From Chitinophaga polysaccharea (GTDB lineage: Bacteria; Bacteroidota; Bacteroidia; Chitinophagales; Chitinophagaceae), in contig NZ_VIWO01000016.1 in assembly GCF_007829335.1 (NCBI RefSeq), forward strand, positions 20,325-84,324: 64,000 bases of DNA, written 5' to 3'. The translations under genes and the position numbers were made by a program. Position 1 is the first letter of the stretch. The number at the start of each line of letters is the position of its first letter. Positions 1 to 8,918 of the stretch are shown here, piece after piece. The notes under the pieces are model-generated. The model saw nothing but the letters and a program-made list of their open reading frames with translations, searched no databases and had not been told where the DNA came from.

Positions 1-247
1 TGGTAGTTGCCTTAAACCCAATATCCCATTTGGTAGTAGCTGAGTCGCTGTTAGGTACAATTTTCCCTTCCGCCAGGTTATACAGGGTAAAACTGTTTTT
101 GTTGGCCACATCAGCGTCGAGGTTAACGACTGTTTTAGAGGTAGCACCAGGTACAGGCTGGATATCTTTGTTATCATCTTTTTTACAGGAAAAAAGGAAA
201 ACCAGTGAACAGGCCAGCAGGCCTGATGTAAAAGATCGCATCTTCAT
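1..247 (-). CDS. hmuY: HmuY-family heme-binding lipoprotein (N-terminal part, cut by window edge)
   Basis: The first 82 codons of a minus-strand gene are visible and the rest lies left of the window. The product begins with a lipoprotein signal ending in a lipobox around LFSC (Cys21), followed by a charged KKDD spacer. It then shows the HmuY-type start of the mature domain: a VNLDA strand, NSFTLYNL, GKIV, and the sequence TTKWDIGFKAT, where WDI/WDIAF is the hallmark of HmuY proteins. The family consists of outer-membrane or secreted heme carriers that hand heme to a TonB receptor. The gene starts 11 nt after the TonB receptor gene ends, so they form one operon. ATG at 247 or at 241 could be the start. 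Family assignment rests on motif recall; the missing C-terminus prevents checking heme ligands. Confidence 0.72.
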   Translation of the reverse strand, partial: MKMRSFTSGLLACSLVFLFSCKKDDNKDIQPVPGATSKTVVNLDADVANKNSFTLYNLAEGKIVPNSDSATTKWDIGFKATT

Positions 248-258
248 ATAGGTTGTGA

Positions 259-2343
259 TTATTTATTAACAGGGTGATAAAAATTCCAGGTAACAGCCGC
301 ACTATAAATCCGCCCCGGCATGGTGGCAATGTGCTGCGGGTCGGTGTAGTTAAACAGGTTTTCCAGAGTAGCTTGCAGGCGCAGCTGGCGCCTTAACAGC
401 CACTTGGCTGCTGCCAGGTTCACCGTAGCATACCCCGGCACAAACTCACTTTTTAAATCAGGTACATTATTTCCATTCTCATCCGTAAATCCGTATTTGC
501 TGCGATACAATACACGGGCATTGGCATCTATACCTAAACGGGTATGGGTATACGCTACTTTCAGGTTAGCGGCATGATGGGAACGGTTAAACAAACCAAA
601 ATATTCCCGCCGCGAAAGTGCGCGTGTTTCTCCACTTTGCGCATCTTTTGTATATACCTGGCCGTTTTTAACTTTCTTAAAGAGCTCATTATCTTTGGAA
701 CGCAGGTACTGGTATCCGCCCGAAAACAGCCAGCATGCTCCTATGCGCTGCCCCAACTCCAGTTCTGCGCCGCTGGTAGTAATGCTGTTGATATTGACAT
801 AACTGTATACGGCGAGGTCATTGGTTTTTACCGCAATAGCCCGGGTATCAATCAGGTTTTTCACCTGGTTATAAAAGAAATTCAGCTTCGCGGTAGTAGC
901 CGCAAATACTTTTCCTTCTATCCCCAGGTTGTAAGACCAGGAGCTTTCGGCATCCAGGTTTTTCAGCTGCTCCGGGTCGATGTTTACCTGCTTGATTTGC
1001 CCCTGCTGTTGCATCTCTTTTAAAATATCAGCAGCCAGCTTGGTACCTACTACCGAGTAGCCTACTGCCGCATTGTTGAAGTGCAGGTACAGCTGCCGGA
1101 AATCCGGTGCGCGGTAGCCCCGACCCACGGTACCGAGTATACGCCAATCAGGGTAAAAATTCCAGGACACCGATAGCTTGGGACTGAACTGGGAAGGGTA
1201 TTGATTATGGGTATCAAAACGCCCGCCAGCCAATATATTCCAGGCAGTTGCGGGCTTCCAGTTTTCCTGTACAAAAATATAGCCGGTGTTAAACGCCATG
1301 CGCTCATCATAGCGGGTAGCTTCCAATGTTTCATGCACATAACCGGCGCCCGCTATCAACTGGTGTTTCGGGTGTATCTGCCAGTCAGCCTGGTATTCGG
1401 GTTTTATATATTGTTGTTTAAAAAAGGAAACATCATACACACTTTTATCCTGCTGATAGCGCATTTCTTCATTGGTGGAATAGCTGGAATAGTATCCGCG
1501 CAGCACCTGTTTGAAGTGGGCAGAAGGTGTATGGCTGATTTGCAGGGAAGCATTCATGTCCTTCTCCTTTCCAATATCATCTATTTTTCCTTTGGCATCA
1601 TCGAAATAACTATTGGCTCGTTGTGCATAATACCGGCCCGACACAACGGTGTGCCATTTCGATGACCAGTCATGCTGCCAGCGGGCTTGCGCCGTAGTAG
1701 CTTTAAACGGCGACACAGTGGGTGAAGCAGCATTGGCATTTAACGTATATCCATCACTGTTATACATGTTAATGCTGGCAGAAAAACTACCATTGGCATA
1801 AGGCACGCGGGTATTCGCATCCAGCGTATTGGTATTATTAGATCCATACCTGCCGGTAATGCTGGTTACTCCGGAAGCTTGGCGAGGGCTGGTGATAATA
1901 TTAATAACACCAGCCAACGCGTCGCTTCCATATAGGGATGATACAGGACCTTTAATAATTTCAATTCTTTCGATATGGGATACTACGATCCGCGACAGGT
2001 CGAAAGTACCGGCGGTTCTGCCTATCAGCGGTTCACCATCCAGCAGTATCAGGGTGTATTCAGCTTCCAGCCCCTGCATTTGTACGCCGGTACCATGATT
2101 AGAGGTGATCAACAAACCGGTTTGTTCGGCCAGCACCTGCTGCAGTAATACGACGCCCATGGCTTGTATTTGTTGCTTCGAGATCACCTTCACCGGTACC
2201 GGCACTTTGCTGAGCAACTGTTCATTGCGGGTAGCAGTCACCACTATCTCCTGCAACACTTTGGCGTTGGCGGCTGTATCGGTTTGGGCATAGAGATTCC
2301 CTATCCCCATGATGCATATGATCAGGAGTAAATATTTATACAT
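259..2343 (-). CDS. hmuR: TonB-dependent outer-membrane receptor, HmuR-like
   Basis: A receptor of 694 residues from the ATG at 2343. It has a signal peptide (about 1-20, ending YAQ), a TonB-box-like EIVVTATR segment, and a plug domain containing LLDGEPLIGRT, IEIIKGPVSSLYGSDALAGVINI and related plug motifs. The rest is a 22-strand-type barrel ending in an aromatic-rich terminus. It lacks the STN and carboxypeptidase-regulatory domains of SusC-type receptors, so it belongs to the short CirA/BtuB/HmuR class. The next gene encodes a HmuY-like lipoprotein, which makes heme the likely ligand (inference from context). A 5' extension to 2394 is possible on paper. A -7 box at 2369-2376 places transcription start inside that extension, so 2343 is preferred. 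Confidence 0.85.
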   Translation of the reverse strand: MYKYLLLIICIMGIGNLYAQTDTAANAKVLQEIVVTATRNEQLLSKVPVPVKVISKQQIQAMGVVLLQQVLAEQTGLLITSNHGTGVQMQGLEAEYTLILLDGEPLIGRTAGTFDLSRIVVSHIERIEIIKGPVSSLYGSDALAGVINIITSPRQASGVTSITGRYGSNNTNTLDANTRVPYANGSFSASINMYNSDGYTLNANAASPTVSPFKATTAQARWQHDWSSKWHTVVSGRYYAQRANSYFDDAKGKIDDIGKEKDMNASLQISHTPSAHFKQVLRGYYSSYSTNEEMRYQQDKSVYDVSFFKQQYIKPEYQADWQIHPKHQLIAGAGYVHETLEATRYDERMAFNTGYIFVQENWKPATAWNILAGGRFDTHNQYPSQFSPKLSVSWNFYPDWRILGTVGRGYRAPDFRQLYLHFNNAAVGYSVVGTKLAADILKEMQQQGQIKQVNIDPEQLKNLDAESSWSYNLGIEGKVFAATTAKLNFFYNQVKNLIDTRAIAVKTNDLAVYSYVNINSITTSGAELELGQRIGACWLFSGGYQYLRSKDNELFKKVKNGQVYTKDAQSGETRALSRREYFGLFNRSHHAANLKVAYTHTRLGIDANARVLYRSKYGFTDENGNNVPDLKSEFVPGYATVNLAAAKWLLRRQLRLQATLENLFNYTDPQHIATMPGRIYSAAVTWNFYHPVNK

Positions 2344-2368
2344 GTTAAAGTTTATCTGAAAAGTGAAG

Positions 2369-2376
2369 CAAAAGTA
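2369..2376 (-). promoter_or_regulatory. Promoter -7 element of the hmuRY operon
   Basis: On the minus strand this octamer is TACTTTTG, an exact match to the Bacteroidota TAnnTTTG element. Transcription would start near 2362, about 20 nt before the ATG at 2343. A good TTTG -33 element at the usual spacing is not evident, so the promoter may need an activator. Confidence 0.5.
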
Positions 2377-2510
2377 AGTGCAGAAAAAAAACAAGGCTTA
2401 CGAGTTCGGGAAAGTTATTTACGAGATACGGAAAATTGCCGTTAATTTCGTTTTCACGGTAATTATGTACCGGTGCAAAACAATTTTACACGTTACCTGT
2501 TCTTGATTAT

Positions 2511-3224
2511 ATGAAACTGCAACTCTTCCCCGCAAGCGAAAGGGGTATCAAAGATATTGGCTGGCTGAAAAGCAATTTCTTCTTCAGCTTCAGCGACTAT
2601 TGTCACCCGATGCGCAGCGCATTCGGCACCCTGCTGGCATTCAACGACGATTTTGTGGAGGCCGGCAAAGGCTTTGGCATACACCCGCATGTTAACATGG
2701 AAATTATTTCCGTATTGCTGAAAGGTAAAATGAACCATAAAGACACGATGGGGTATAGCACCGAAATAGAAGCACCCGCGGTACAAATTATGAGTGCCGG
2801 TAGTGGGTTAAGACATGAAGAATATAATATTGGCAGCGAAGAAGTGAACTTCCTGCAAATATGGATTATGCCCAAGCAACAAAATATCATGCCCCGTTAT
2901 CAACAACGCAGTTTTCCGAAAGATAAACGTAAGAATAAACTGGTGACCATCGTTTCAGGAGAGGAAGGTTTGCAACATTGCTGGATTAACCAGAATGCGA
3001 AATTATCACTGGGCTATTATGAGCAACCTTCCAGTCTCACCTACACCTTCAATCCGCTGAATAAATGCGTGTTTATTTTTTCTATTGCCGGTGGCCTGCG
3101 GGTACAGGACCAGGTATTGCAGGAAAGAGATGCGATAGGGATTTGGGAAACCGGTGATATTTCCCTGCAGTGCGGTGAGAAGGCAGAATTCCTGATTATA
3201 GAAACCCCAATTAACCAGAAGTAA
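2511..3224 (+). CDS. Pirin family protein (bicupin, YhhW-type)
   Basis: A 237-residue two-cupin protein. The N-terminal cupin carries the pirin metal site: GIHPHVNMEI gives His58 and His60, and GSGLRHEEYN gives His102 and Glu104, matching the His-His-His-Glu pattern of human pirin and E. coli YhhW. Some pirins oxidise quercetin and others act as redox-sensing co-regulators; nothing here decides which. The start at 2511 lies after a short divergent region shared with the TonB receptor, and there is no obvious Shine-Dalgarno. It looks monocistronic: the next gene is about 200 nt away and starts its own two-component pair. Confidence is high for the family and low for the substrate. Confidence 0.88.
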   Translation: MKLQLFPASERGIKDIGWLKSNFFFSFSDYCHPMRSAFGTLLAFNDDFVEAGKGFGIHPHVNMEIISVLLKGKMNHKDTMGYSTEIEAPAVQIMSAGSGLRHEEYNIGSEEVNFLQIWIMPKQQNIMPRYQQRSFPKDKRKNKLVTIVSGEEGLQHCWINQNAKLSLGYYEQPSSLTYTFNPLNKCVFIFSIAGGLRVQDQVLQERDAIGIWETGDISLQCGEKAEFLIIETPINQK

Positions 3225-3423
3225 TACCGCAGCAGGCCGCCTTGGGCGCCCGCCCTACGCACTTTTCCCCAGGATGATAATTATTTTGAAGCACTTACCT
3301 ATAGCAATAAAAAAATCTATGTTCAGAATGAAAGACTTAACATCGGTTTTTAAACTGGCTGCGTGTTATTCCAAACGGAATCATTAAATTTATATAGCAC
3401 CGCAATAAAGGGTCAGTTACGGT

Positions 3424-4938
3424 ATGACTAGTACCACTCAAAATAATTACATCGGCTTCGAAGTACTCTTTAACCATGCGTCGATCGGTATACTGGTAGC
3501 CGACAGTGACAACGCTATCCTCATGGCGAACCCCTTCCTGCTTAACCAGTTCGGCTATACGAAAGAAGAAATCACCGGCGCACCAATAGATAGTCTCCTG
3601 TCCTGCCAGGACGGGGAATGGGTTGCACTGCGGAAAGACGGCAGCCGGTTCCCGGTGGAAGTCAACCAGGGCGACCATGAAACACCCAGGGGAGTGCTAA
3701 CCATTATATATGTAATGGATATTTCCGACAGGAAAAATTCAGAGCTAACGCAGCAACAACTCACCCAGCAAAAGAAGGAAGTAGCGATTAAAGAAGGTAC
3801 GCTCAAAAAAATCAACAGCATTCTCAATAGCGTATGGAGCAACGCCGGCGCTATGATCATTGTTATCAACAAGGAAGGATATATCAAATGGTTTAACCCT
3901 GCCGCCGAACGGATACTCGGGTATAAAGCCAGCGAGGTCATTGATATATACACGCCTATGATGCTGCATGATAAAGAAGAAGTAGCGCTGAGAGCAGAGG
4001 AGTTTTCACGGCAGCTGCACCAGGCCGTGGAACCTGGGATGGAAACACTCACGATCAAAGCCAAACTGAACTTACACAATGAATATGAATGGCTGTATGT
4101 TCGTAAAGATGGCACCTCCCTGCCGGTGTCGCTTACGGTATCGGCTATACGCGAAGCGGGCGAAATTACCGGCTATATAGGTATTGCTATAGACCTTACC
4201 CGGATTAAACAGGCAGAGTCAGAATTAAGGGTAGCCCTGGAAACAGAAAGGGAACTCAATGAATTGAAATCCCGGTTCGTTTCCTTGGCATCGCACGAAT
4301 TCAGAACACCACTGAGCGCCATCCTGTCGTCGGTATACCTGGTATCCAAGTATGAAGCCATAGAAGATGCCCCCAAACGCGGTAAACATATACAGCGTAT
4401 CATTTCTTCAGTGAATATGCTGACCGATATCCTGAATGACTTTTTATCCGTAGGAAAAATTGAAGAAGGGAAAATCCAGGTACGTCACAGCCTGTTCGAT
4501 GCCGGTAAGCACATTGGCACGATCATCAGCGAAATGGATGGATTAAAAAAATCGGCCCAGCAAATTTATTATGCCCACCACGGTAATCCGCAGGCACATC
4601 TTGATCCTACACTGTTGAAGCACATCGTGATGAACCTGGTGTCCAACGCTATCAAGTTTTCTCCCGAAGGCGCCATTATCTCTATTCGTACCCAGTGCAG
4701 CGACAGCGCCTTCCAGTTGTCCGTACGGGATAAAGGGATCGGCATTTCAGAGGAAGACCGGCATCACCTGTTTGAGCGCTTCTTCCGTAGCCAGCATGTT
4801 GCCAACATACAAGGCACCGGTCTTGGATTACATATCGTAGCCAAATATGCAGAACTGATGAACGGTTCTGTTTCCTGCAACAGTACACTTGATCAGGGCA
4901 CCGAATTCCTGGTATCCCTACCATTTCCGAAAAACTAA
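3424..4938 (+). CDS. PAS-domain sensor histidine kinase
   Basis: A 504-residue kinase with no transmembrane segment, so a cytoplasmic sensor. Two PAS domains occupy roughly residues 12-105 (ending MDISDRK) and 125-265 (FNPAAERILGYKASEV; ending AIDLTRIKQAE). The kinase core follows. The H-box SHEFRTPLSAI has phospho-acceptor His291, the N-box is MNLVSNAIKFSPEG, the G1 box is DKGIGI, an ERFFRS F-box follows, and the G2 box is GTGLGLH. It ends 5 nt before the response-regulator gene, so the two form a cognate pair. No heme or flavin ligand is obvious, so the signal is unknown. About 200 nt upstream hold no recognisable gene. Confidence 0.93.
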   Translation: MTSTTQNNYIGFEVLFNHASIGILVADSDNAILMANPFLLNQFGYTKEEITGAPIDSLLSCQDGEWVALRKDGSRFPVEVNQGDHETPRGVLTIIYVMDISDRKNSELTQQQLTQQKKEVAIKEGTLKKINSILNSVWSNAGAMIIVINKEGYIKWFNPAAERILGYKASEVIDIYTPMMLHDKEEVALRAEEFSRQLHQAVEPGMETLTIKAKLNLHNEYEWLYVRKDGTSLPVSLTVSAIREAGEITGYIGIAIDLTRIKQAESELRVALETERELNELKSRFVSLASHEFRTPLSAILSSVYLVSKYEAIEDAPKRGKHIQRIISSVNMLTDILNDFLSVGKIEEGKIQVRHSLFDAGKHIGTIISEMDGLKKSAQQIYYAHHGNPQAHLDPTLLKHIVMNLVSNAIKFSPEGAIISIRTQCSDSAFQLSVRDKGIGISEEDRHHLFERFFRSQHVANIQGTGLGLHIVAKYAELMNGSVSCNSTLDQGTEFLVSLPFPKN

Positions 4939-4943
4939 ATAAC

Positions 4944-6002
4944 ATGCAAAAAATCCTGTTGATAGAAGATAATACCGCTATTTGCGAAAATGTGGCCGAA
5001 ATCCTGGAGCTGGCCAACTACGAGGTAATTACCGCTGCCAACGGGAAAGAAGGCGTGGCCAAGGCCCTGGAACATCATCCCGACCTGATCGTATGCGATA
5101 TTATGATGCCGGTACTCGACGGATTTGGGGTACTACATATGCTCCATAAAAACAAAGCGTTGCAAACCACGCCTTTTATTTTCCTGTCGGCCAAAGCGGA
5201 ACGGGGCGACGTCCGCAAGGGTATGGAAATGGGCGCCGATGATTATATCACTAAACCCTTTGAAGGAACAGAGCTGCTGAGCGCCATCGAAAGCCGGCTG
5301 AAAAGATGCGCTGAAATTAAAGACACCAGTGTTACCGGCTTACACGGCGTAAAAGTACTGCTGTCTGCCAGCACCGGCGATGAACACCTGTCCCGCCTGC
5401 GGGAGGACAGGAATACCCACCTGTACAAAAAGAAACAAAACATTTATACCGCCGGCAACCGGCCCGAATACCTGTACTATATCCTGCAGGGAAAGATAAA
5501 AACGTATAAACGTAATGATGATGGAAAGGAGCTGATTATCGGGTTGTACAATGAAGGGGATTTCCTGGGGTATAATGCGTTACTGGAAGGTGGCAACTAC
5601 CAGGAAAATGCAGAAGCCATGGAAGAAAGCCTGCTGGCTATTATCCCCCAGAAAGACTTCGAGCAGCTGATTAGCAGCAACCCCGAAGTTCTGGGGAAAT
5701 TCATCCAGTTATTGTCGAAGGAAATGGTTGAAAAAGAACAGCAGCTGATTGGGCTGGCTTATAATTCGTTGCGTAAAAAAGTGGCAGAAGCATTGTTGAT
5801 GCTGGATAAGAAATATAACAGCACCGGCAGTAAACATTTTACTATAGACATCAGCCGGGAAAACCTGGCCGCCGTAGCAGGCGTGGCCAAAGAGTCGCTG
5901 ATACGCACCCTGGGCGATTTCCGGGACGAGCAACTGATTGCCTTAAAAGAAGGACAGATTGCCTCCCTGTCGATCAAAAAACTCACGGACCTGGTTAACT
6001 AA
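4944..6002 (+). CDS. Response regulator: receiver domain fused to Crp/Fnr effector domain
   Basis: A 352-residue fusion. Residues 1-120 are a CheY-like receiver with acidic pair E8/D9, phospho-acceptor Asp52 (VCDIMMP), Ser82 and Lys104 (YITKPF). Residues about 150-265 form a cyclic-nucleotide-binding-type beta-roll (YYILQGKIKTYK, GDFLGY). Residues about 270-345 are a Crp-type winged helix with recognition region SRENLAAVAGVAKESLIRTL. The beta-roll lacks an obvious cAMP-binding RxS signature, and the fold may respond to the receiver rather than to a nucleotide (inference). It follows the PAS kinase by 5 nt. Its end overlaps the end of the converging minus-strand gene by 8 nt. Confidence 0.92.
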   Translation: MQKILLIEDNTAICENVAEILELANYEVITAANGKEGVAKALEHHPDLIVCDIMMPVLDGFGVLHMLHKNKALQTTPFIFLSAKAERGDVRKGMEMGADDYITKPFEGTELLSAIESRLKRCAEIKDTSVTGLHGVKVLLSASTGDEHLSRLREDRNTHLYKKKQNIYTAGNRPEYLYYILQGKIKTYKRNDDGKELIIGLYNEGDFLGYNALLEGGNYQENAEAMEESLLAIIPQKDFEQLISSNPEVLGKFIQLLSKEMVEKEQQLIGLAYNSLRKKVAEALLMLDKKYNSTGSKHFTIDISRENLAAVAGVAKESLIRTLGDFRDEQLIALKEGQIASLSIKKLTDLVN

Positions 6003-6375
6003 CCCCTTGGTTAATAAAGACCAGAAAAGCAACCCTCACCCTATCATGCTCCTGTACCATTCCCTCTACATCTCCTTTCAACACCTCATACAAATGAGGG
6101 GCAGGTACGCCAATGGGCTGCTTTTCCAGCCATTCCATCTGCTCATTTATCTCGTGCCTCAATAATATCATAGACTGTTCCCTGGACAACATCAACAACT
6201 GAAATTCCTCCGCCTGTTCTATGAAAGAACGGCGTGCGGTTTCTTTTAATGCATCCGCCAACTGGTTAATTAACGCTGCATTTTCCGCTCTCAAGGTTTT
6301 CAGTATCCTGATCCATGCACTGCACCATTCAATAAATTCAGCATGGGTAGGATCTTTCAGCAGTTCATGCGCCAT
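5995..6375 (-). CDS. Uncharacterised helical protein (126 aa)
   Basis: I do not recognise this family. The product is 126 residues, acidic to neutral and predicted mostly helical (EFIEWCSAWIRILKTLRAENAAL, split by heptad-like leucines). It has no signal peptide or membrane segment. It begins 8 nt after the preceding minus-strand gene stops, so both are probably co-transcribed and functionally linked. Its 3' end overlaps the response-regulator stop by 8 nt, giving a convergent arrangement. Coding status is supported by the operon spacing and by sustained codon usage like the neighbours. A helical-bundle role such as binding a partner protein is conceivable, but the sequence does not show it. 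Confidence 0.6.
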   Translation of the reverse strand: MAHELLKDPTHAEFIEWCSAWIRILKTLRAENAALINQLADALKETARRSFIEQAEEFQLLMLSREQSMILLRHEINEQMEWLEKQPIGVPAPHLYEVLKGDVEGMVQEHDRVRVAFLVFINQGVS

Positions 6376-6383
6376 ATCAAAGG

Positions 6384-7073
6384 CTAATTGTAATACGTTT
6401 GAAGTCCATGTATGTCTTTGTCTCTGGCCCAGCTCTTTAACAGCTGTACCAGGTCTTTCTGCGTAAAATATAACTGCCTGATATCGTTTACCAGCAATAC
6501 AATTTCCTTGTGGCTGTAAGCAGCAGGGAAATTGTTTTCCTTTTCCACAAAATCATCCAGTAAAGTCAATATCGTTTTGCTCTGTATTAAAAACTCCTTG
6601 ACCAGTTTAGCTACTTTATGTATGTGATCATACCCGGCCACTGCAGTCGTTCCATCCGTGATTTTAGGCTTCAGCACCGGCTTCAGCTCTTCCTTCAGGT
6701 TCCGCAACACCACGTTATGATATACCATCACCTCACGGTAGTAGTGAATAAACAACTCATTGAAATCCTGGTAAACCCCTGTTACCGGCGCTCCTGCTGC
6801 CTGCATCCTGGCATAGGCCGCTTCCATCTTATCCAATACCCGCAGGGCTTTAGGCGCTGCTTCTTCGGTAATACACTGCTGGATACTTTCTGCATACCGG
6901 GTATTAAAGTCCAGTGCACCCAACTTCATATCCAGCAACGATTTCACGCCCGCATGACCTCCATATTGCCTGAAAATGAAATGTCCGTATTTACGCAGAT
7001 GCTTAATCGGGAAAAAGAGAAAGCCTTCACAAAACCTGCGTTGCCTGGAAGTAGGAGTCAAACCACTAAACAT
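6384..7073 (-). CDS. Uncharacterised helical protein (229 aa)
   Basis: Unrecognised family. From the ATG at 7073 the product has 229 residues, with a basic, aromatic N-terminus (SRQRRFCEGFLFFP, KYGHFIFRQYGGHAG). The remaining 190 residues look like a helical bundle with conserved-looking aromatics (YRE.., HYYREVMVYH) and several histidines. No signal peptide is present. A GTG 36 nt upstream would lengthen it, but that codon lies within a 12-bp hairpin, so ATG 7073 is preferred. It precedes the 126-residue helical protein by 8 nt and probably works with it. The histidine spacing does not fit hemerythrin. Confidence 0.6.
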   Translation of the reverse strand: MFSGLTPTSRQRRFCEGFLFFPIKHLRKYGHFIFRQYGGHAGVKSLLDMKLGALDFNTRYAESIQQCITEEAAPKALRVLDKMEAAYARMQAAGAPVTGVYQDFNELFIHYYREVMVYHNVVLRNLKEELKPVLKPKITDGTTAVAGYDHIHKVAKLVKEFLIQSKTILTLLDDFVEKENNFPAAYSHKEIVLLVNDIRQLYFTQKDLVQLLKSWARDKDIHGLQTYYN

Positions 7074-7099
7074 AATTTGCAATTTTAAAGATACCAGGA

Positions 7100-7130
7100 A
7101 AAGTATCACCGCTTTTAACGGTGATACTTT
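7100..7130 (-). terminator. Intrinsic terminator after the GT39 gene
   Basis: A perfect 12-bp inverted repeat (7100-7111 with 7119-7130) has a 7-nt loop. Read on the minus strand it is followed by a TTTT run, as expected for a terminator of the gene ending at 7261. It lies just before the 229-residue protein gene, which therefore needs its own start signal or readthrough. Confidence 0.65.
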
Positions 7131-7260
7131 ACAACAGCACCTCTCCGTTCACTATTTTATCTTAGTATGATGATGATCCGGTTAGAAATTCAATGATGTA
7201 AAATTAGGCCCGCGCATGTTGTTGAACAATGATGCGCATTACCTGTCGGAATGACATTCA

Positions 7261-8841
7261 TCATTTTTCGGGATGACGGTGATCATCGGTGTCCATAGGA
7301 GGACGGTAATCCAGGCAGCGGTATACCAGGAATTTCCTTACTACATGGCCGTTTTGGGTAACAACAATCGCAGGCAGCGGTGTGACGGAACCAAAAAACG
7401 GAGCTAACTCATCCGTAAAAGCGACTTCATCTTTATCATCATCTACATCGGTGAGAGAATTAATAAAAAGAGCGTTTTTACCTTTGAGGGTATTCAAATC
7501 AGTGCCTATAAAATCGAATTGCAATGCGTTTTCCCCAATCACATTGCGGGAATATACCATGCGGCCAAGATATAAGTTGAGCATGGCACTGGTTTTATAA
7601 TCATCTGCCGAAAAAATAAAATCATCAGGGTAACTGGCCGACAATGTTTTTACCCCATCTCCCAGGCCCTTCCAGCCTATCATCGTATCATCGGAATGGA
7701 TAGGCACCGGGTATAACAGCACTTCCACAGCCAGGGCCGCATGCACTACCAGTGAACAAATCCACTGCCACCGTATATACTTAAACGTAAGCCAGGTGCT
7801 CACCCAGATGATGCCGGTGATATAAGCAGGCATCATCCAATTGATCTTTACCCAATATATAGGTGATATCACGGTAAACAGGCCGCAAATAGGCACAAAA
7901 AAGCATAACAGGAACAGGTGCCGCGCAGGAATGCGGCCAAGATGTACCCCGTATTTACGAACAAATTTCCAGAGATAATAACATAAAACGCCCAACAATA
8001 CCGGTAACAATATGGCTGCCTGGTGTCCGATAACGCCGAAAAAGTCTAACGGGTGCAACTCCACTCCTCCTACCCGTTCAGACGATTGGAATCGGAAAGA
8101 GGCAAACTGGTTATCTACATTCCAGATCACCACCGGTAAGATGGTAATTGCAAAAAACAGGATACTCAGCAAAAAGCCACCAGACCACAGGTAGCGCCGG
8201 TGTTCCCGCGACAATAATAAAAATAACACGGCGCCCGCCGGCAGGAATAACGCCGTATACTTACTGTCGAACGTAAGTCCCATGGCAATGCCCGACCAGA
8301 TCCAGTACATCCGGCGCCGCTCAAACAGCGCTTTGTACATGGCCAGCAACGACAACGACCAGAAGAACAACAGCGGTACGTCCGGCGTAGAAATGAGCGA
8401 CAATATCGTTACCATCAGCGTGGCATACTGTAGCAGCCAGGCATTCCAGGCCCGCTCCCTGGGCAGGAAACACCGGGCCAGCCGGTAAAACACCAGCAGA
8501 GTGCCTGCCGTTACCAGGGTGTCGGCCAGCTTGATTACAAACACGTGCCGTCCGAAAAGGTCTGTAAAAGCCCGCAAAATCCAGGCAATCGCTGGAGGAT
8601 GATCGAAATAGGAAAGGGCAAAATGCTGCCCGTAAAAGTAATAATAGGCATCCTGGGGCATAGGCCCCATTAACCAGATAAAAGAAAGTCTTAATACCGT
8701 AATGAAACAGATGGCCACTGCCACCCACTTATCCGCTGTAAGATAATTTACAAAGCGCTTAATCCCGGCCGATTCCTCCATAGCATGCTGACAGTTAATG
8801 TGACAGATCGTGTGTAGGAATACAAGGGCCACAATCTCCAT
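7261..8841 (-). CDS. GT39-family membrane glycosyltransferase (ArnT/PMT-like)
   Basis: A polytopic GT-C enzyme of up to 526 residues with roughly ten to twelve hydrophobic segments between residues 40 and 390, then a soluble C-terminal domain. The first periplasmic loop carries the acidic catalytic region PQDAYYYFY and the GT39 signature YFDHPP. Further on are STPDVPLLFF and DSKYTALFLP, typical of bacterial PMT_2 proteins. Such enzymes move a sugar from a polyprenyl-phosphate donor to lipid, glycan or protein on the outer face of the inner membrane. The acceptor cannot be inferred here. ATG 8841 and ATG 8781 are both possible starts; the later one gives a more usual N-terminus. A hairpin terminator follows. 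Confidence 0.85.
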   Translation of the reverse strand: MEIVALVFLHTICHINCQHAMEESAGIKRFVNYLTADKWVAVAICFITVLRLSFIWLMGPMPQDAYYYFYGQHFALSYFDHPPAIAWILRAFTDLFGRHVFVIKLADTLVTAGTLLVFYRLARCFLPRERAWNAWLLQYATLMVTILSLISTPDVPLLFFWSLSLLAMYKALFERRRMYWIWSGIAMGLTFDSKYTALFLPAGAVLFLLLSREHRRYLWSGGFLLSILFFAITILPVVIWNVDNQFASFRFQSSERVGGVELHPLDFFGVIGHQAAILLPVLLGVLCYYLWKFVRKYGVHLGRIPARHLFLLCFFVPICGLFTVISPIYWVKINWMMPAYITGIIWVSTWLTFKYIRWQWICSLVVHAALAVEVLLYPVPIHSDDTMIGWKGLGDGVKTLSASYPDDFIFSADDYKTSAMLNLYLGRMVYSRNVIGENALQFDFIGTDLNTLKGKNALFINSLTDVDDDKDEVAFTDELAPFFGSVTPLPAIVVTQNGHVVRKFLVYRCLDYRPPMDTDDHRHPEK

Positions 8842-8918
8842 GCCGTACCACCGTCAGACAGGTTGTCCTTAACTAAATTTAACACTAAGGGCTATATTTA
8901 TAAGATACCAATACTGCA

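Noticed and set aside
2344..2394. N-terminal extension of the TonB receptor to 2394
   Set aside because: The -7 promoter element at 2369-2376 lies within it, and ATG 2343 begins a good signal peptide.
3225..3423. Gap between pirin and the histidine kinase checked for a small gene or RNA
   Set aside because: No ORF with coding character or stable hairpin with T-run was found.
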